This document shows positions 52,420 through 60,244 of a DNA stretch of 64,000 bases, piece after piece. Under the pieces are notes generated by a model. The model had not been told where the DNA came from. It ran no database searches and was given only the letters and a program-made list of their open reading frames with translations. Source of the DNA: WLMZ01 sp043753895 (GTDB lineage: Bacteria > Actinomycetota > Acidimicrobiia > Acidimicrobiales > Ilumatobacteraceae); assembly GCA_043753895.1 (NCBI GenBank), contig JAYUWK010000150.1, positions 1 through 64,000 of the forward strand. The letters are read 5' to 3'. The translations under genes were made by a program, and so were the position numbers. Every line of letters begins with the position of its first letter. Position 1 is the first letter of the stretch.

Positions 52420-53621
52420 GCAACGACCGAGACATCGCGATCCTCGGCGTCGGCATGCACCCCTGGGGAAAGTGGGGACACGACTTCACCGAGTACGGCA
52501 TGGTGGCCGCCCGCGCTGCGTTGGCCGATGCGAACGTGCAGTGGACCGACATCCAGTACGTGGCCGGGGCCGACACCATCCGCAACGGTTACCCGGGCTT
52601 TGTGGCCGGTGCCACCTTTGCCCAGAAGCTCGGCTGGAACGGCGCACGCGTCAGCAGTAGCTACGCCGCGTGCGCATCGGGCGCCATGGCGCTCGATTCC
52701 GCGCGGGCCCAGATTCTGGCGGGCTTCTGCGATGTCGCGCTGGTCATCGGCGCAGACACAACGCCGAAGGGTTTCTTCGCCCCGGTCGGTGGCGGTGACC
52801 GCAAGCACGATCCCGACTGGCAGCGCTTCCATGTGCTCGGCGCAACGAACCCGGTGTACTTCGCTCTGTTTGCGCGACGCCGAATGGACATGTACGGGGC
52901 CACGGCCGAGGACTTCGCGCAGGTCAAGGTGAAGAATAGTCGCCATGGGTTGAGCAATCCCAACGCGCGCTTTCGTAAGGAGAACGTGATTGCCGATGTG
53001 CTCAACAGTCCCATTGTCAGCGACCCGCTGCGCCTTCTCGACATCTGCGCCACCAGCGATGGCGCCGCAGCGATGGTGGTCTGCAGCATGGAGTACGCAC
53101 GCAAACACCTCGGCAACACCGATGGCCTCTGCCGCGTGAAGGCAGTTGGCACGGTCGCCCCCACCTATCCGCAGAGCGTGCTCGAGCTGCCCGACATCGC
53201 CAGCGACTCCACCGCAGTAGTGCCCGCGCCGACGCGCAAGTGGAAAGACACCATTGCGTTCGCGGCGTACGAGCAGGCAGGCATCGGACCAGACGACATC
53301 GATCTCGCCGAGGTGTACGACCTCTCGACCGCGCTCGAGCTCGATTGGTACGAACACATCGGCCTGTGTGACGAGGGTGAGGCCGAGGGGCTGCTGCGCT
53401 CAGGTGCCACCACCATCGGCGGACGCGTCCCGGTGAACGCAAGCGGCGGTCTGGCGTGCTTCGGCGAGGCCATCCCGGCGCAGGCCATCTCGCAGGTGTG
53501 CGAATTGGTGTGGCAATTGCGCGGTCAGGCAACCGGGCGTCAGGTAGAGGGCGCCCGCGTGGGCATTACCGCCAACCAGGGCCTATTCGGCCACGGCAGT
53601 TCCGTTATCGTGGCGCGCTGA
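52416..53621 (+). CDS. SCP-x-type thiolase/aldolase partner of the DUF35 protein
   Basis: Thiolase-fold protein of 401 residues starting RDIAILGVGMHPWGKWGHD. Cys86 in SYAACASGAMAL occupies the nucleophile position; VYDLSTALELDWYEH and NASGGLACFGEAIPA are typical SCP-x/lipid-transfer motifs. Paired by a GTGA overlap with a DUF35 protein, the two probably form one complex that performs thiolytic or retro-aldol cleavage of a CoA ester. Unlike the Ltp2-like protein at 12905 it keeps a cysteine at the nucleophile position, so thiolysis is favoured. Expressed from operator site 6 or by read-through from site 5. Confidence 0.86.
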   Translation: MSNDRDIAILGVGMHPWGKWGHDFTEYGMVAARAALADANVQWTDIQYVAGADTIRNGYPGFVAGATFAQKLGWNGARVSSSYAACASGAMALDSARAQILAGFCDVALVIGADTTPKGFFAPVGGGDRKHDPDWQRFHVLGATNPVYFALFARRRMDMYGATAEDFAQVKVKNSRHGLSNPNARFRKENVIADVLNSPIVSDPLRLLDICATSDGAAAMVVCSMEYARKHLGNTDGLCRVKAVGTVAPTYPQSVLELPDIASDSTAVVPAPTRKWKDTIAFAAYEQAGIGPDDIDLAEVYDLSTALELDWYEHIGLCDEGEAEGLLRSGATTIGGRVPVNASGGLACFGEAIPAQAISQVCELVWQLRGQATGRQVEGARVGITANQGLFGHGSSVIVAR

Positions 53622-53725
53622 CGCCACATCGTCCGAGAAGCCCCGGCCCACAACCCGTCACAAGTCACCCGTCCCCGGCCGCTCGTCACCCGCCACCCGC
53701 CACCGTCGCCCGTCAACAGTCGCTC

Positions 53726-53765
53726 GGGCGCGATTCGCGCCACCCGCTGACGCGCAGCGCGCCCA
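53726..53765. repeat. 40-bp palindromic intergenic repeat, copy 3
   Basis: Same length and orientation as the copies near 26.4 kb. GGGCGCG, CGCGCCACC, CTGACGC and CGCGCCCA blocks are identical; all nine differences from copy 2 are in the three short spacers. It is flanked by a 15-base direct repeat ACAGTCGCTCGGGCG (53716-53730 and 53779-53793). The whole 197-base gap (53622-53818) is otherwise a C-rich stretch of short GTCACCC/GCCACC runs without a gene. Confidence 0.78.
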
Positions 53766-53818
53766 ACAAACCGGGGTGACAGTCGCTCGGGCGGGGGGCG
53801 ATCGTTAGGATCGTCGGC

Positions 53819-54268
53819 ATGGAGCTGCACACCATCGATATCGAGGTTCCCTGCGCAGCCCCACCAGAGGTCACGTTCGACATCCTCCAAGACGCTGCCG
53901 GATGGAAGACATGGTCCGCCGCCAGCAAGTCGTACCTCGAGGTGGAGGGCGCGCCCATGCCCGACGGTGTGGGCGCGATCCGCCGGTTCGGCACCGGCCC
54001 TTTCATGAGTCGCGAAGAGGTCGTCGTGCACGACGCCCCGACCCACTTTGCCTACATCCTCCACAAGGGCATTCCCGTGAAGGACTATCGCGCCGATGTC
54101 GTCATCAACCCCGTGGGCACCGGCTGCAACATTACGTGGCGCAGTACGTTCCATCGCAAGTACCCGCTCACGGGCACCCCGACTCGACTGTTCCTGAAGT
54201 ACTTCCTGCGCGATACGGCCCGCCGTCTGGCACGTGCCGCTGAGGCGCGCACAGGCTCCACCGCATAG
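53819..54268 (+). CDS. SRPBCC-family (polyketide cyclase/START-like) protein
   Basis: Ligand-binding helix-grip protein of 149 residues: IDIEVPCAAPPEVTFDILQD, WKTWSAASKSYLEV and NPVGTGCNITWRSTF are typical SRPBCC segments. Such proteins bind hydrophobic molecules or catalyse cyclase and aromatase steps. ATG 53819 is 10 bases upstream-gapped from nothing else; the following thiolase begins nine bases after its stop, so the two are likely co-transcribed. Exact ligand unknown. Confidence 0.82.
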   Translation: MELHTIDIEVPCAAPPEVTFDILQDAAGWKTWSAASKSYLEVEGAPMPDGVGAIRRFGTGPFMSREEVVVHDAPTHFAYILHKGIPVKDYRADVVINPVGTGCNITWRSTFHRKYPLTGTPTRLFLKYFLRDTARRLARAAEARTGSTA

Positions 54269-54277
54269 CCTGACCAC

Positions 54278-55426
54278 ATGCCTGAAGCCTTCATTGTCGA
54301 TGCCGTTCGTACACCCGTTGGTCGCCGCGGAGGTTCGCTGAGCACCGTGCATCCTGCCGACCTCGGCGCGCACAGCATCAAGGCGCTGATGGACCGCACC
54401 GGTATCGACCCCGGCGCCGTTGACGACGTGATCTTCGGAAATGTCGACTCCATCGGGCCGCAGGCCGGATGCATTGCGCGCACTGCATGGCTCACCGCTG
54501 GCCTGCCCGAGCATGTGCCCGGCACCACCATCGATCGGCAGTGCGGGTCGGCCCAACAGGCCGTGCATTTTGCCGCGCAGGCCGTGATGAGTGGCACCAT
54601 GGACCTCGTGGTCGCCGGGGGCGTGCAGAACATGAGCATGATCCCTATCTCGTCCGCGATGACCGCCGGCGAGGCCCTGGGTTTCACCGATCCCTTCACG
54701 GGTTCTCCCGGTTGGACCACGCGCTACGGCAACGGCGAAGTCAGCCAGTTCGTTGGCGCGAACATGATGGTCGACAAGTGGAACCTCACGCGCGAGCAGA
54801 TGGAAGAGTTCGCAGTGAACTCCCATGTGCGCGCGCTGCGCGCTCGCGAACAAGGTCGCTTCGATGGCCAGATCGCCCCCCTCAACGGTCTCACCTTCGA
54901 CGAGGGCCCACGCGAACCCAACTGGGACAAGATCCGTTCGTTGCCGACGCTCACCCCCGGTGGGCAGCTCACCGCGGCATGCGCCAGCCAGATCAGCGAT
55001 GGGTCGGCAGCGCTGTTGATCGCCGGCGAGCAGGCCCTCAAGGATCACCATCTCACCCCGCGTGCCCGCATCCACCACATCAGCGTGTTGGCCGACGATC
55101 CGATCATGATGTTGTCTGCTCCAATCCCAGCCACCAAGCGGGCACTGGCCAAGACTGGCCTCACCGTGGACGACATCGACCTGGTCGAGATCAACGAGGC
55201 GTTCGCGCCGGTGGTCCTGGCCTGGCTCAAAGAGACCGGCTTCGACTACGAGAAGGTCAACGTGAACGGTGGAGCGATTGCACTCGGTCACCCCCTCGGC
55301 GCAACCGGCGCACGCTTGATGACCACCCTGCTCGCCGAACTCGAGCGCACGGGTGGCCGCTACGGCCTGCAGACGATGTGCGAGGGTGGCGGCCAGGCCA
55401 ACGTGACCATCATCGAGCGACTCTGA
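54278..55426 (+). CDS. Acetyl-CoA acyltransferase (FadA-type thiolase)
   Basis: Degradative thiolase of 382 residues with every catalytic element: Cys89 in IDRQCGSAQQA, the NEAFA loop, His in GGAIALGHPLGATGAR and the second Cys in MCEGGG. It cleaves 3-ketoacyl-CoA to acetyl-CoA and a shortened acyl-CoA. It resembles the steroid thiolases FadA5/FadA6 in general layout but specificity cannot be inferred. It supplies the thiolytic step for the dehydrogenases and SDRs in the window. Confidence 0.92.
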   Translation: MPEAFIVDAVRTPVGRRGGSLSTVHPADLGAHSIKALMDRTGIDPGAVDDVIFGNVDSIGPQAGCIARTAWLTAGLPEHVPGTTIDRQCGSAQQAVHFAAQAVMSGTMDLVVAGGVQNMSMIPISSAMTAGEALGFTDPFTGSPGWTTRYGNGEVSQFVGANMMVDKWNLTREQMEEFAVNSHVRALRAREQGRFDGQIAPLNGLTFDEGPREPNWDKIRSLPTLTPGGQLTAACASQISDGSAALLIAGEQALKDHHLTPRARIHHISVLADDPIMMLSAPIPATKRALAKTGLTVDDIDLVEINEAFAPVVLAWLKETGFDYEKVNVNGGAIALGHPLGATGARLMTTLLAELERTGGRYGLQTMCEGGGQANVTIIERL

Positions 55427-55465
55427 CCAATTGTTTCGGGCCGTCAGCCTCGGCGCTGACAAGTT

Positions 55466-55482
55466 TCTGACGGTGCGTTAGA
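55466..55482. promoter_or_regulatory. Operator palindrome, site 7
   Basis: TCTGACGGTGCGTTAGA, one mismatch from perfect arm symmetry, lies 30 bases before the amidohydrolase start at 55513. It is identical, in reverse orientation, to site 8. Confidence 0.78.
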
Positions 55483-55512
55483 TTTGGCTGCACGCCGACC
55501 CAAGGAGCTTCC

Positions 55513-57246
55513 ATGCACGATCTGATCATTCGCAACGGCACTGTCGTCGACGGCACCGGCGCGACGCGATTCATCGCCGACGTTGCGATCGACGACGGCC
55601 GTATCATCGCGATCGGGCACGATCTCGGCGATGCCACCGAGGTGCTCGACGCCACCGGGCTCATCGTCACGCCCGGCTTTGTCGACATTCACACCCACTA
55701 CGACGGCCAGGCCACCTGGGACGACCTGCTCGAGCCATCCAGCGGTCACGGCGTCACCACGGTCGTTGCCGGCAACTGCGGCGTGGGCTTCGCTCCGGTT
55801 CGCCCCGGCAAGGAGAAATGGCTCGTGCAGTTGATGGAGGGCGTCGAGGACATCCCCGGTACGGCGCTGCACGAAGGCATCTCGTGGGGCTGGGAAAGCT
55901 TCCCCGAATACCTCGACGTGCTCGATGCGCGTCACTATGCCGTCGACATCGCCACCTACGTCGGACACGGTCCCATCCGCGCGTACGTGATGGGCGATCG
56001 CGGCGCGCGAAACGAGCCCGCAACGCCAGATGACATCGCCGGCATGAAGCAGTTGGTCACCGAGGCCATCCGTGCCGGCGCAGTCGGCTTCTCGTCCAGC
56101 CGCACGCTCAACCACAAGGCCCGCGATGGCGAACCGGTGCCCGGAACCTTCGCCGCTGAGGACGAACTCAACGGTCTCGCCGACGGCGTGTCCGATGCAG
56201 GCGGCGGGTTGTTCGAGATTGCGCCGCAAGGTCTGGAGTTCGAGGCCGAGGTGTTCCTCGGCGAGGTCGATCTGCTCAGCCGTATCGCACTGCGTACCGG
56301 CCTGCCCGTGACATTCGCGATGTTGCAGAACGAGCGCAACCCCGACTCGTGGCGCGAGGCGCTCAAGCGGGTCGACGCAACGAATGCGGCTGGCGGCAAC
56401 ATGCGCCCGCAGATCGCGGCACGACCGTTCGGCATGATGATCGGCTGGGCGAACAACAACCCATTCACCAAACGACCGACCGTTGTCGATCTCGTCGGCC
56501 GCCTCGACGGCGACACGCTGCGCGACGAACTGCGCAAGCCCGAGGTCAAGGCCGCCGTTCTCAGTGAGACCGATCTCCCCAGTGATCCGGGTATTCAGTT
56601 CGATGGGCTCGGCCCCTTTCTGCAGCTCATGCTCGACAAGATCTACGCAATGGGCGACACGCCGAACTACGAGCCAGCCGCCGAAAAGACCGTGGTCGCG
56701 CTTGCTGCGGCTGCAGGCGTTGATCCACTCGACATGGCCTACGACCTGCTCAACGAGGCTGACGGCAACGCGTTCTTGATGCTGCCGTTCTTCAACTATG
56801 TCGGTGGCACGCAGGATGCCATCTACGAGATGCTGCGTCACCCGGCCACTGTGTCCGGACTCTCCGACGGCGGTGCTCACTGCCGCATGATCTGCGACGC
56901 TTCGATCCCCACGTACGTACTCAGCCATTGGGCACGCGATCGCGAGGGCGACAAGCTGTCACTCGAGGACGCAGTGAAGTGTCAGACCAACGACACTGCG
57001 GAAGTGATGGGTTTCACTGACCGCGGCACGCTCGAAGTCGGCAAGCGCGCCGATCTCAACGTCATCAACATGGAAACACTCGACCTCGAGTACCCGCGTG
57101 CCGTCGACGACTTGCCCGCCGGTGGTCGCCGCCTCATGCAGGCCGCGCACGGCTATGTGGCCACCATCGTGAACGGCGAGATCACCCGTCGAAACGGTGT
57201 CGACACCGGTGCCCGCCCGGGTCGTCTGGTGCGCGCCGGCCAGTAA
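55513..57246 (+). CDS. D-aminoacylase-type amidohydrolase
   Basis: Complete amidohydrolase of 577 residues, paralogous to the partial gene at the left edge. It begins MHDLIIRNGTVVDGTGATRF and has His60 and His62 in HTHYDGQ, VVAGNCGVGF, GAVGFSSSRTLNHK, LSDGGAHC and a C-terminal RGTLEVGKRADLNVI. Metal-dependent cleavage of an N-acyl amide or related bond is expected. GGAG precedes the ATG. It sits alone between operator site 7 and the convergent sulfatase. Two operator-controlled copies suggest amide hydrolysis is central to the regulon's substrate. Confidence 0.9.
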   Translation: MHDLIIRNGTVVDGTGATRFIADVAIDDGRIIAIGHDLGDATEVLDATGLIVTPGFVDIHTHYDGQATWDDLLEPSSGHGVTTVVAGNCGVGFAPVRPGKEKWLVQLMEGVEDIPGTALHEGISWGWESFPEYLDVLDARHYAVDIATYVGHGPIRAYVMGDRGARNEPATPDDIAGMKQLVTEAIRAGAVGFSSSRTLNHKARDGEPVPGTFAAEDELNGLADGVSDAGGGLFEIAPQGLEFEAEVFLGEVDLLSRIALRTGLPVTFAMLQNERNPDSWREALKRVDATNAAGGNMRPQIAARPFGMMIGWANNNPFTKRPTVVDLVGRLDGDTLRDELRKPEVKAAVLSETDLPSDPGIQFDGLGPFLQLMLDKIYAMGDTPNYEPAAEKTVVALAAAAGVDPLDMAYDLLNEADGNAFLMLPFFNYVGGTQDAIYEMLRHPATVSGLSDGGAHCRMICDASIPTYVLSHWARDREGDKLSLEDAVKCQTNDTAEVMGFTDRGTLEVGKRADLNVINMETLDLEYPRAVDDLPAGGRRLMQAAHGYVATIVNGEITRRNGVDTGARPGRLVRAGQ

Positions 57247-57268
57247 CCTGTGCTGGCCTGAGCCAGTG

Positions 57269-59605
57269 CTATTCGTAACGTGCACCGATCTCACGGGCTA
57301 GGTCGACGAAGCTCGTTCCTGCGTCGGGGGTGAGTTCGCCGGGCTCGTAGCGCACCGAGTGCAGCATGCCGCTGAACGGGAAGGCGCCGTGCGTCTCGTA
57401 GCGCTGCCAATCAACCGGTGAGCCTCGGTCGATGCCCGTGTCGATGCCGCTGAACGGCGCCATCGGCCAGAGCATCGCGCGTTCAAGCTCGGCAATGCGC
57501 TCGTCTCCGTCGACGACCACAGCGACGATCCAGCGCCCACCGCCGGGTCCGCCGAGTGTGACCTCGATGCGGTGACGGCCCACCGACAGCGCACCGGCGG
57601 ACGCCCGCGTCGTGGTGCCATGGCCGTCGTTGTGCACGAACCACAATTCGTCGCCGAGCACCTCGACCGCGTAGCCGCCACCCTGATCGCCGTGGGCCAC
57701 CAGTACACCCTGCGCCCCATGGGTAACCGTGGCATCAATGGTGATCACACAGGTGCGTTGCCACACCAGGCTGCCGCTGCGGATGCGCTCGAGGGTGGGC
57801 GTACCGGGCCAGATGGTGACTGGCAGATGGAACACAGCGTCCTTGGGTGGGCGCACGATCCAGCGCCAGCCCGAGCCCTCGTCCAACGGATAGACCTGAT
57901 TCGCCATGGCCGCGTCGTGGAACCCGGCGGCGAGTTCGGCCACCCGGCCGGGCTCGGATGCCGCCAGGTTGGTGATCTCAGTGGGGTCCTGGTCGAGGTG
58001 GTACAACTCCCAGTCGGCATCGCTGAACTTCGTGCGTGGACGGCGGTTCGTGACCACTTCCCAACCGTCGCGATAGAAACCGCGATGACCCTCGAGTTCG
58101 TAGTACTGCTCGGCGCGCACGGGACCGTGATCGGCGTCGCGCAACACGCCAGCGAGGCTTGCCCCGTTCATCGGCTTCGCCATCTTGCCGTTGCGCTCGG
58201 TGGGCGCGGCAACGCCTGCGAGGGCCAACACGGTAGGCAGCACGTCGATGCAGTGCGCGTATTGCGTGCGGATACTGCCGGCGACATCAGCGAGGCCCTT
58301 GGGCCAACTCCACAGGCACGGCACCTGGTGGCCCCCAGCGTAGGTGTTGCGCTTGTACAGGCGGAATGGGGTGTTGCTCGCCATCGCCCAGCCACGCGGG
58401 TAGTGCGTCATCGTTCGCGGGCCGCCGATGTCGTCGAGGCGGGCAAGGTCGAGTGGCACGTTGTCCTTCGCGTCGCCGATACCGAGATGCGCGAAGTAGT
58501 TCGTCGTACCCGTCGCCTCACCTTCGCGGCTGGCACCGTTGTCGGAGAGGAAGACCAACAGCGTGTTGTCCCACTCGCCCGTTTCCTCGAGTGCTGCACG
58601 CAGACGACCCACGCTCTGATCGATCTCGTCGACCATCGCGGCGTACACCGCCATGTAACGGGCGAACAGCGTGCGCTCGTCATCGCTAAGGTCGTCCCAG
58701 GGCTTCACATCGTCACCAGGTTCGCAGTTGCGCGGCGGCAGTGCGGTTCCGGCAGGGATGATGCCCAGATCGATCTGACGCTGATGGCGTTGCGTTCGGG
58801 TGCGATCCCAGCCCTGCGCATACGACTCGCGGTACTTCTCGATGTCGTCGGCCTTGGCAAGCAGCGGTGCATGCGCCGCGGGGTGGGCCATGTAGAGAAA
58901 GAACGGCTGGCCGGGGCGCGAGGCACCGCGCTCGCGGATCATACGGATTGCTTTGTCGGTGAGGTCGTCGGTAAGGAAATAGTCGTCGGGCCAACGATCG
59001 ACCTCGACCACGTGATTGTCCTCGATCAGGCGGTGTGGGTGATGCAGGTTCGTGAACGCTTCCAGGATTCCGTAAAAGCGATCGAAGCCGCGCTGGCACG
59101 GCCAGCCGTGTTGCGGCCCGCCTGCGCTCATGTCGCTGTCGCGACAGAGATGCCACTTGCCCACCATCAGGGTTGCGTAGCCCGCTTCGCGCAGGATCTC
59201 CGCCGCCGTCGAAACGTTGTCGGCAATCTCGGCTCGGTAGCCGGGGAACCCGGGATCGTCCTGCGCGATATGGCCCATACCCGCGGCATGACAGTTGAGA
59301 CCGGTGAGCAACGATGCACGCGTCGGTGAACACATCGGGTTCACGTGGAAGTCAGTGAAGCGAACGCCCTCGTTCGCAATTCGATCGAGGTTCGGAGTGT
59401 CGATCTCGCCGCCGAAACAGCCGATGTCGGAAAAGCCCACGTCGTCGACGAGCACGAACACGATGTTCGGCGCGCCATCTGGAGCAGTAGCCGACGCGGG
59501 CCACTCGTTCTGCGATCCGGCCATCGTGGTGCCGATGCGTCCACCGAAACCGGCGTACGGAGCAGTTTGATCGCCGGATGGATCCGCGTTGATGTCAGGA
59601 GTCAC
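57269..59605 (-). CDS. Formylglycine-dependent arylsulfatase
   Basis: Type I sulfatase of 778 residues. Cys92 in CSPTRASLLTG is the residue converted to formylglycine; NIVFVLVDDVGFSDIGCF supplies the metal aspartates, VGKWHL and the FLSDNGASREG motif complete the site. A C-terminal beta-rich extension of about 200 residues follows the catalytic domain. No signal peptide is evident, so it probably acts in the cytoplasm on a sulfate ester. GTG 59605 is nine bases from operator site 8; ATG 59524 is a possible shorter start. No sulfatase-modifying enzyme is in the window. Confidence 0.9.
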   Translation of the reverse strand: MTPDINADPSGDQTAPYAGFGGRIGTTMAGSQNEWPASATAPDGAPNIVFVLVDDVGFSDIGCFGGEIDTPNLDRIANEGVRFTDFHVNPMCSPTRASLLTGLNCHAAGMGHIAQDDPGFPGYRAEIADNVSTAAEILREAGYATLMVGKWHLCRDSDMSAGGPQHGWPCQRGFDRFYGILEAFTNLHHPHRLIEDNHVVEVDRWPDDYFLTDDLTDKAIRMIRERGASRPGQPFFLYMAHPAAHAPLLAKADDIEKYRESYAQGWDRTRTQRHQRQIDLGIIPAGTALPPRNCEPGDDVKPWDDLSDDERTLFARYMAVYAAMVDEIDQSVGRLRAALEETGEWDNTLLVFLSDNGASREGEATGTTNYFAHLGIGDAKDNVPLDLARLDDIGGPRTMTHYPRGWAMASNTPFRLYKRNTYAGGHQVPCLWSWPKGLADVAGSIRTQYAHCIDVLPTVLALAGVAAPTERNGKMAKPMNGASLAGVLRDADHGPVRAEQYYELEGHRGFYRDGWEVVTNRRPRTKFSDADWELYHLDQDPTEITNLAASEPGRVAELAAGFHDAAMANQVYPLDEGSGWRWIVRPPKDAVFHLPVTIWPGTPTLERIRSGSLVWQRTCVITIDATVTHGAQGVLVAHGDQGGGYAVEVLGDELWFVHNDGHGTTTRASAGALSVGRHRIEVTLGGPGGGRWIVAVVVDGDERIAELERAMLWPMAPFSGIDTGIDRGSPVDWQRYETHGAFPFSGMLHSVRYEPGELTPDAGTSFVDLAREIGARYE

Positions 59606-59614
59606 AGCGCCGAA

Positions 59615-59631
59615 TCTAACGCACCGTCAGA
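59615..59631. promoter_or_regulatory. Operator palindrome, site 8
   Basis: TCTAACGCACCGTCAGA is the exact reverse complement of site 7. It lies between the arylsulfatase (start 59605) and the divergent nitroreductase (start 59666). Confidence 0.78.
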
Positions 59632-59665
59632 AGCGCCCCGGTTGGAAGCGGCCGCTGGGTGCGCC

Positions 59666-60244
59666 ATGCTGACCACTATGTCCGTTCCGTTCGAATCGCT
59701 GGCCGAACTCATGCGCACTCGCCGCACGAGCATGCTCGTCGACAACGACCGCAGGGTCCCCGTCGAACTCGTCGAACAACTCTGCGAGCTCGCCCAGTGG
59801 GCGCCGAACCACAAGCGCACCTGGCCGTGGCGGTTCGCGTTGTTCACCGGTAAAGGCCGATCGCGACTCGGCGAGGCGTTCGCTGCCGACATGGTCGATC
59901 GCGACTTCGGCGACGATGCAAAGCGCGCCAAGACCCTCACCAAGTATCTCCGTACGCCTGCAGTCGTCGTGGTCGGATGCATCACCGACCCCAAGCCGAG
60001 CATGCGCGACGAGAACCGCGATGCGGTCGCGGCGGGTATCCAGAACATGCTGCTTGCGGCAACGTCGCTCGGTCTGGCCACCTATTGGGGTACGGCGCCA
60101 CTCATCGACTCGCCTCGTGTGCTCGAACTGTGCGGGTTCGATGCCGATGTTCGCATCATCAACGTGATGTACCTCGGCTGGGCACTCGGCGGCCCCGATG
60201 CGCCGCCGCGCCCGCCAGTGACGCTGCAGGTCATCGGAGACTAG
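59666..60244 (+). CDS. Nitroreductase-family flavoprotein
   Basis: FMN-dependent nitroreductase-fold protein of about 192 residues: ELMRTRRTSMLVDNDR, LAQWAPNHKRTWPWRFALFTG, GIQNMLLAATSLGLATYWGT and a C-terminal NVMYLGWALGGP. ATG 59666 and 59678 are both possible; a long upstream extension overlaps the sulfatase and is rejected. It is divergent from the sulfatase across operator site 8. It overlaps the end of the decayed cyclase gene by 14 bases. Physiological electron acceptor unknown. Confidence 0.87.
   Translation: MLTTMSVPFESLAELMRTRRTSMLVDNDRRVPVELVEQLCELAQWAPNHKRTWPWRFALFTGKGRSRLGEAFAADMVDRDFGDDAKRAKTLTKYLRTPAVVVVGCITDPKPSMRDENRDAVAAGIQNMLLAATSLGLATYWGTAPLIDSPRVLELCGFDADVRIINVMYLGWALGGPDAPPRPPVTLQVIGD

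Noticed and set aside
53540..55462. 640-residue minus-strand open frame opposite SRPBCC and thiolase genes
   Set aside because: It spans two well-supported genes and a repeat-containing gap and shows no recognisable domain.
57238..57258. Small hairpin GGCCAG/CTGGCC after the second amidohydrolase
   Set aside because: Six-base stem overlapping the coding end with no other terminator features; too weak to call.
57572..59329. 585-residue plus-strand open frame opposite the arylsulfatase
   Set aside because: The sulfatase on the other strand has all catalytic motifs; this frame has none and mirrors its codon pattern.
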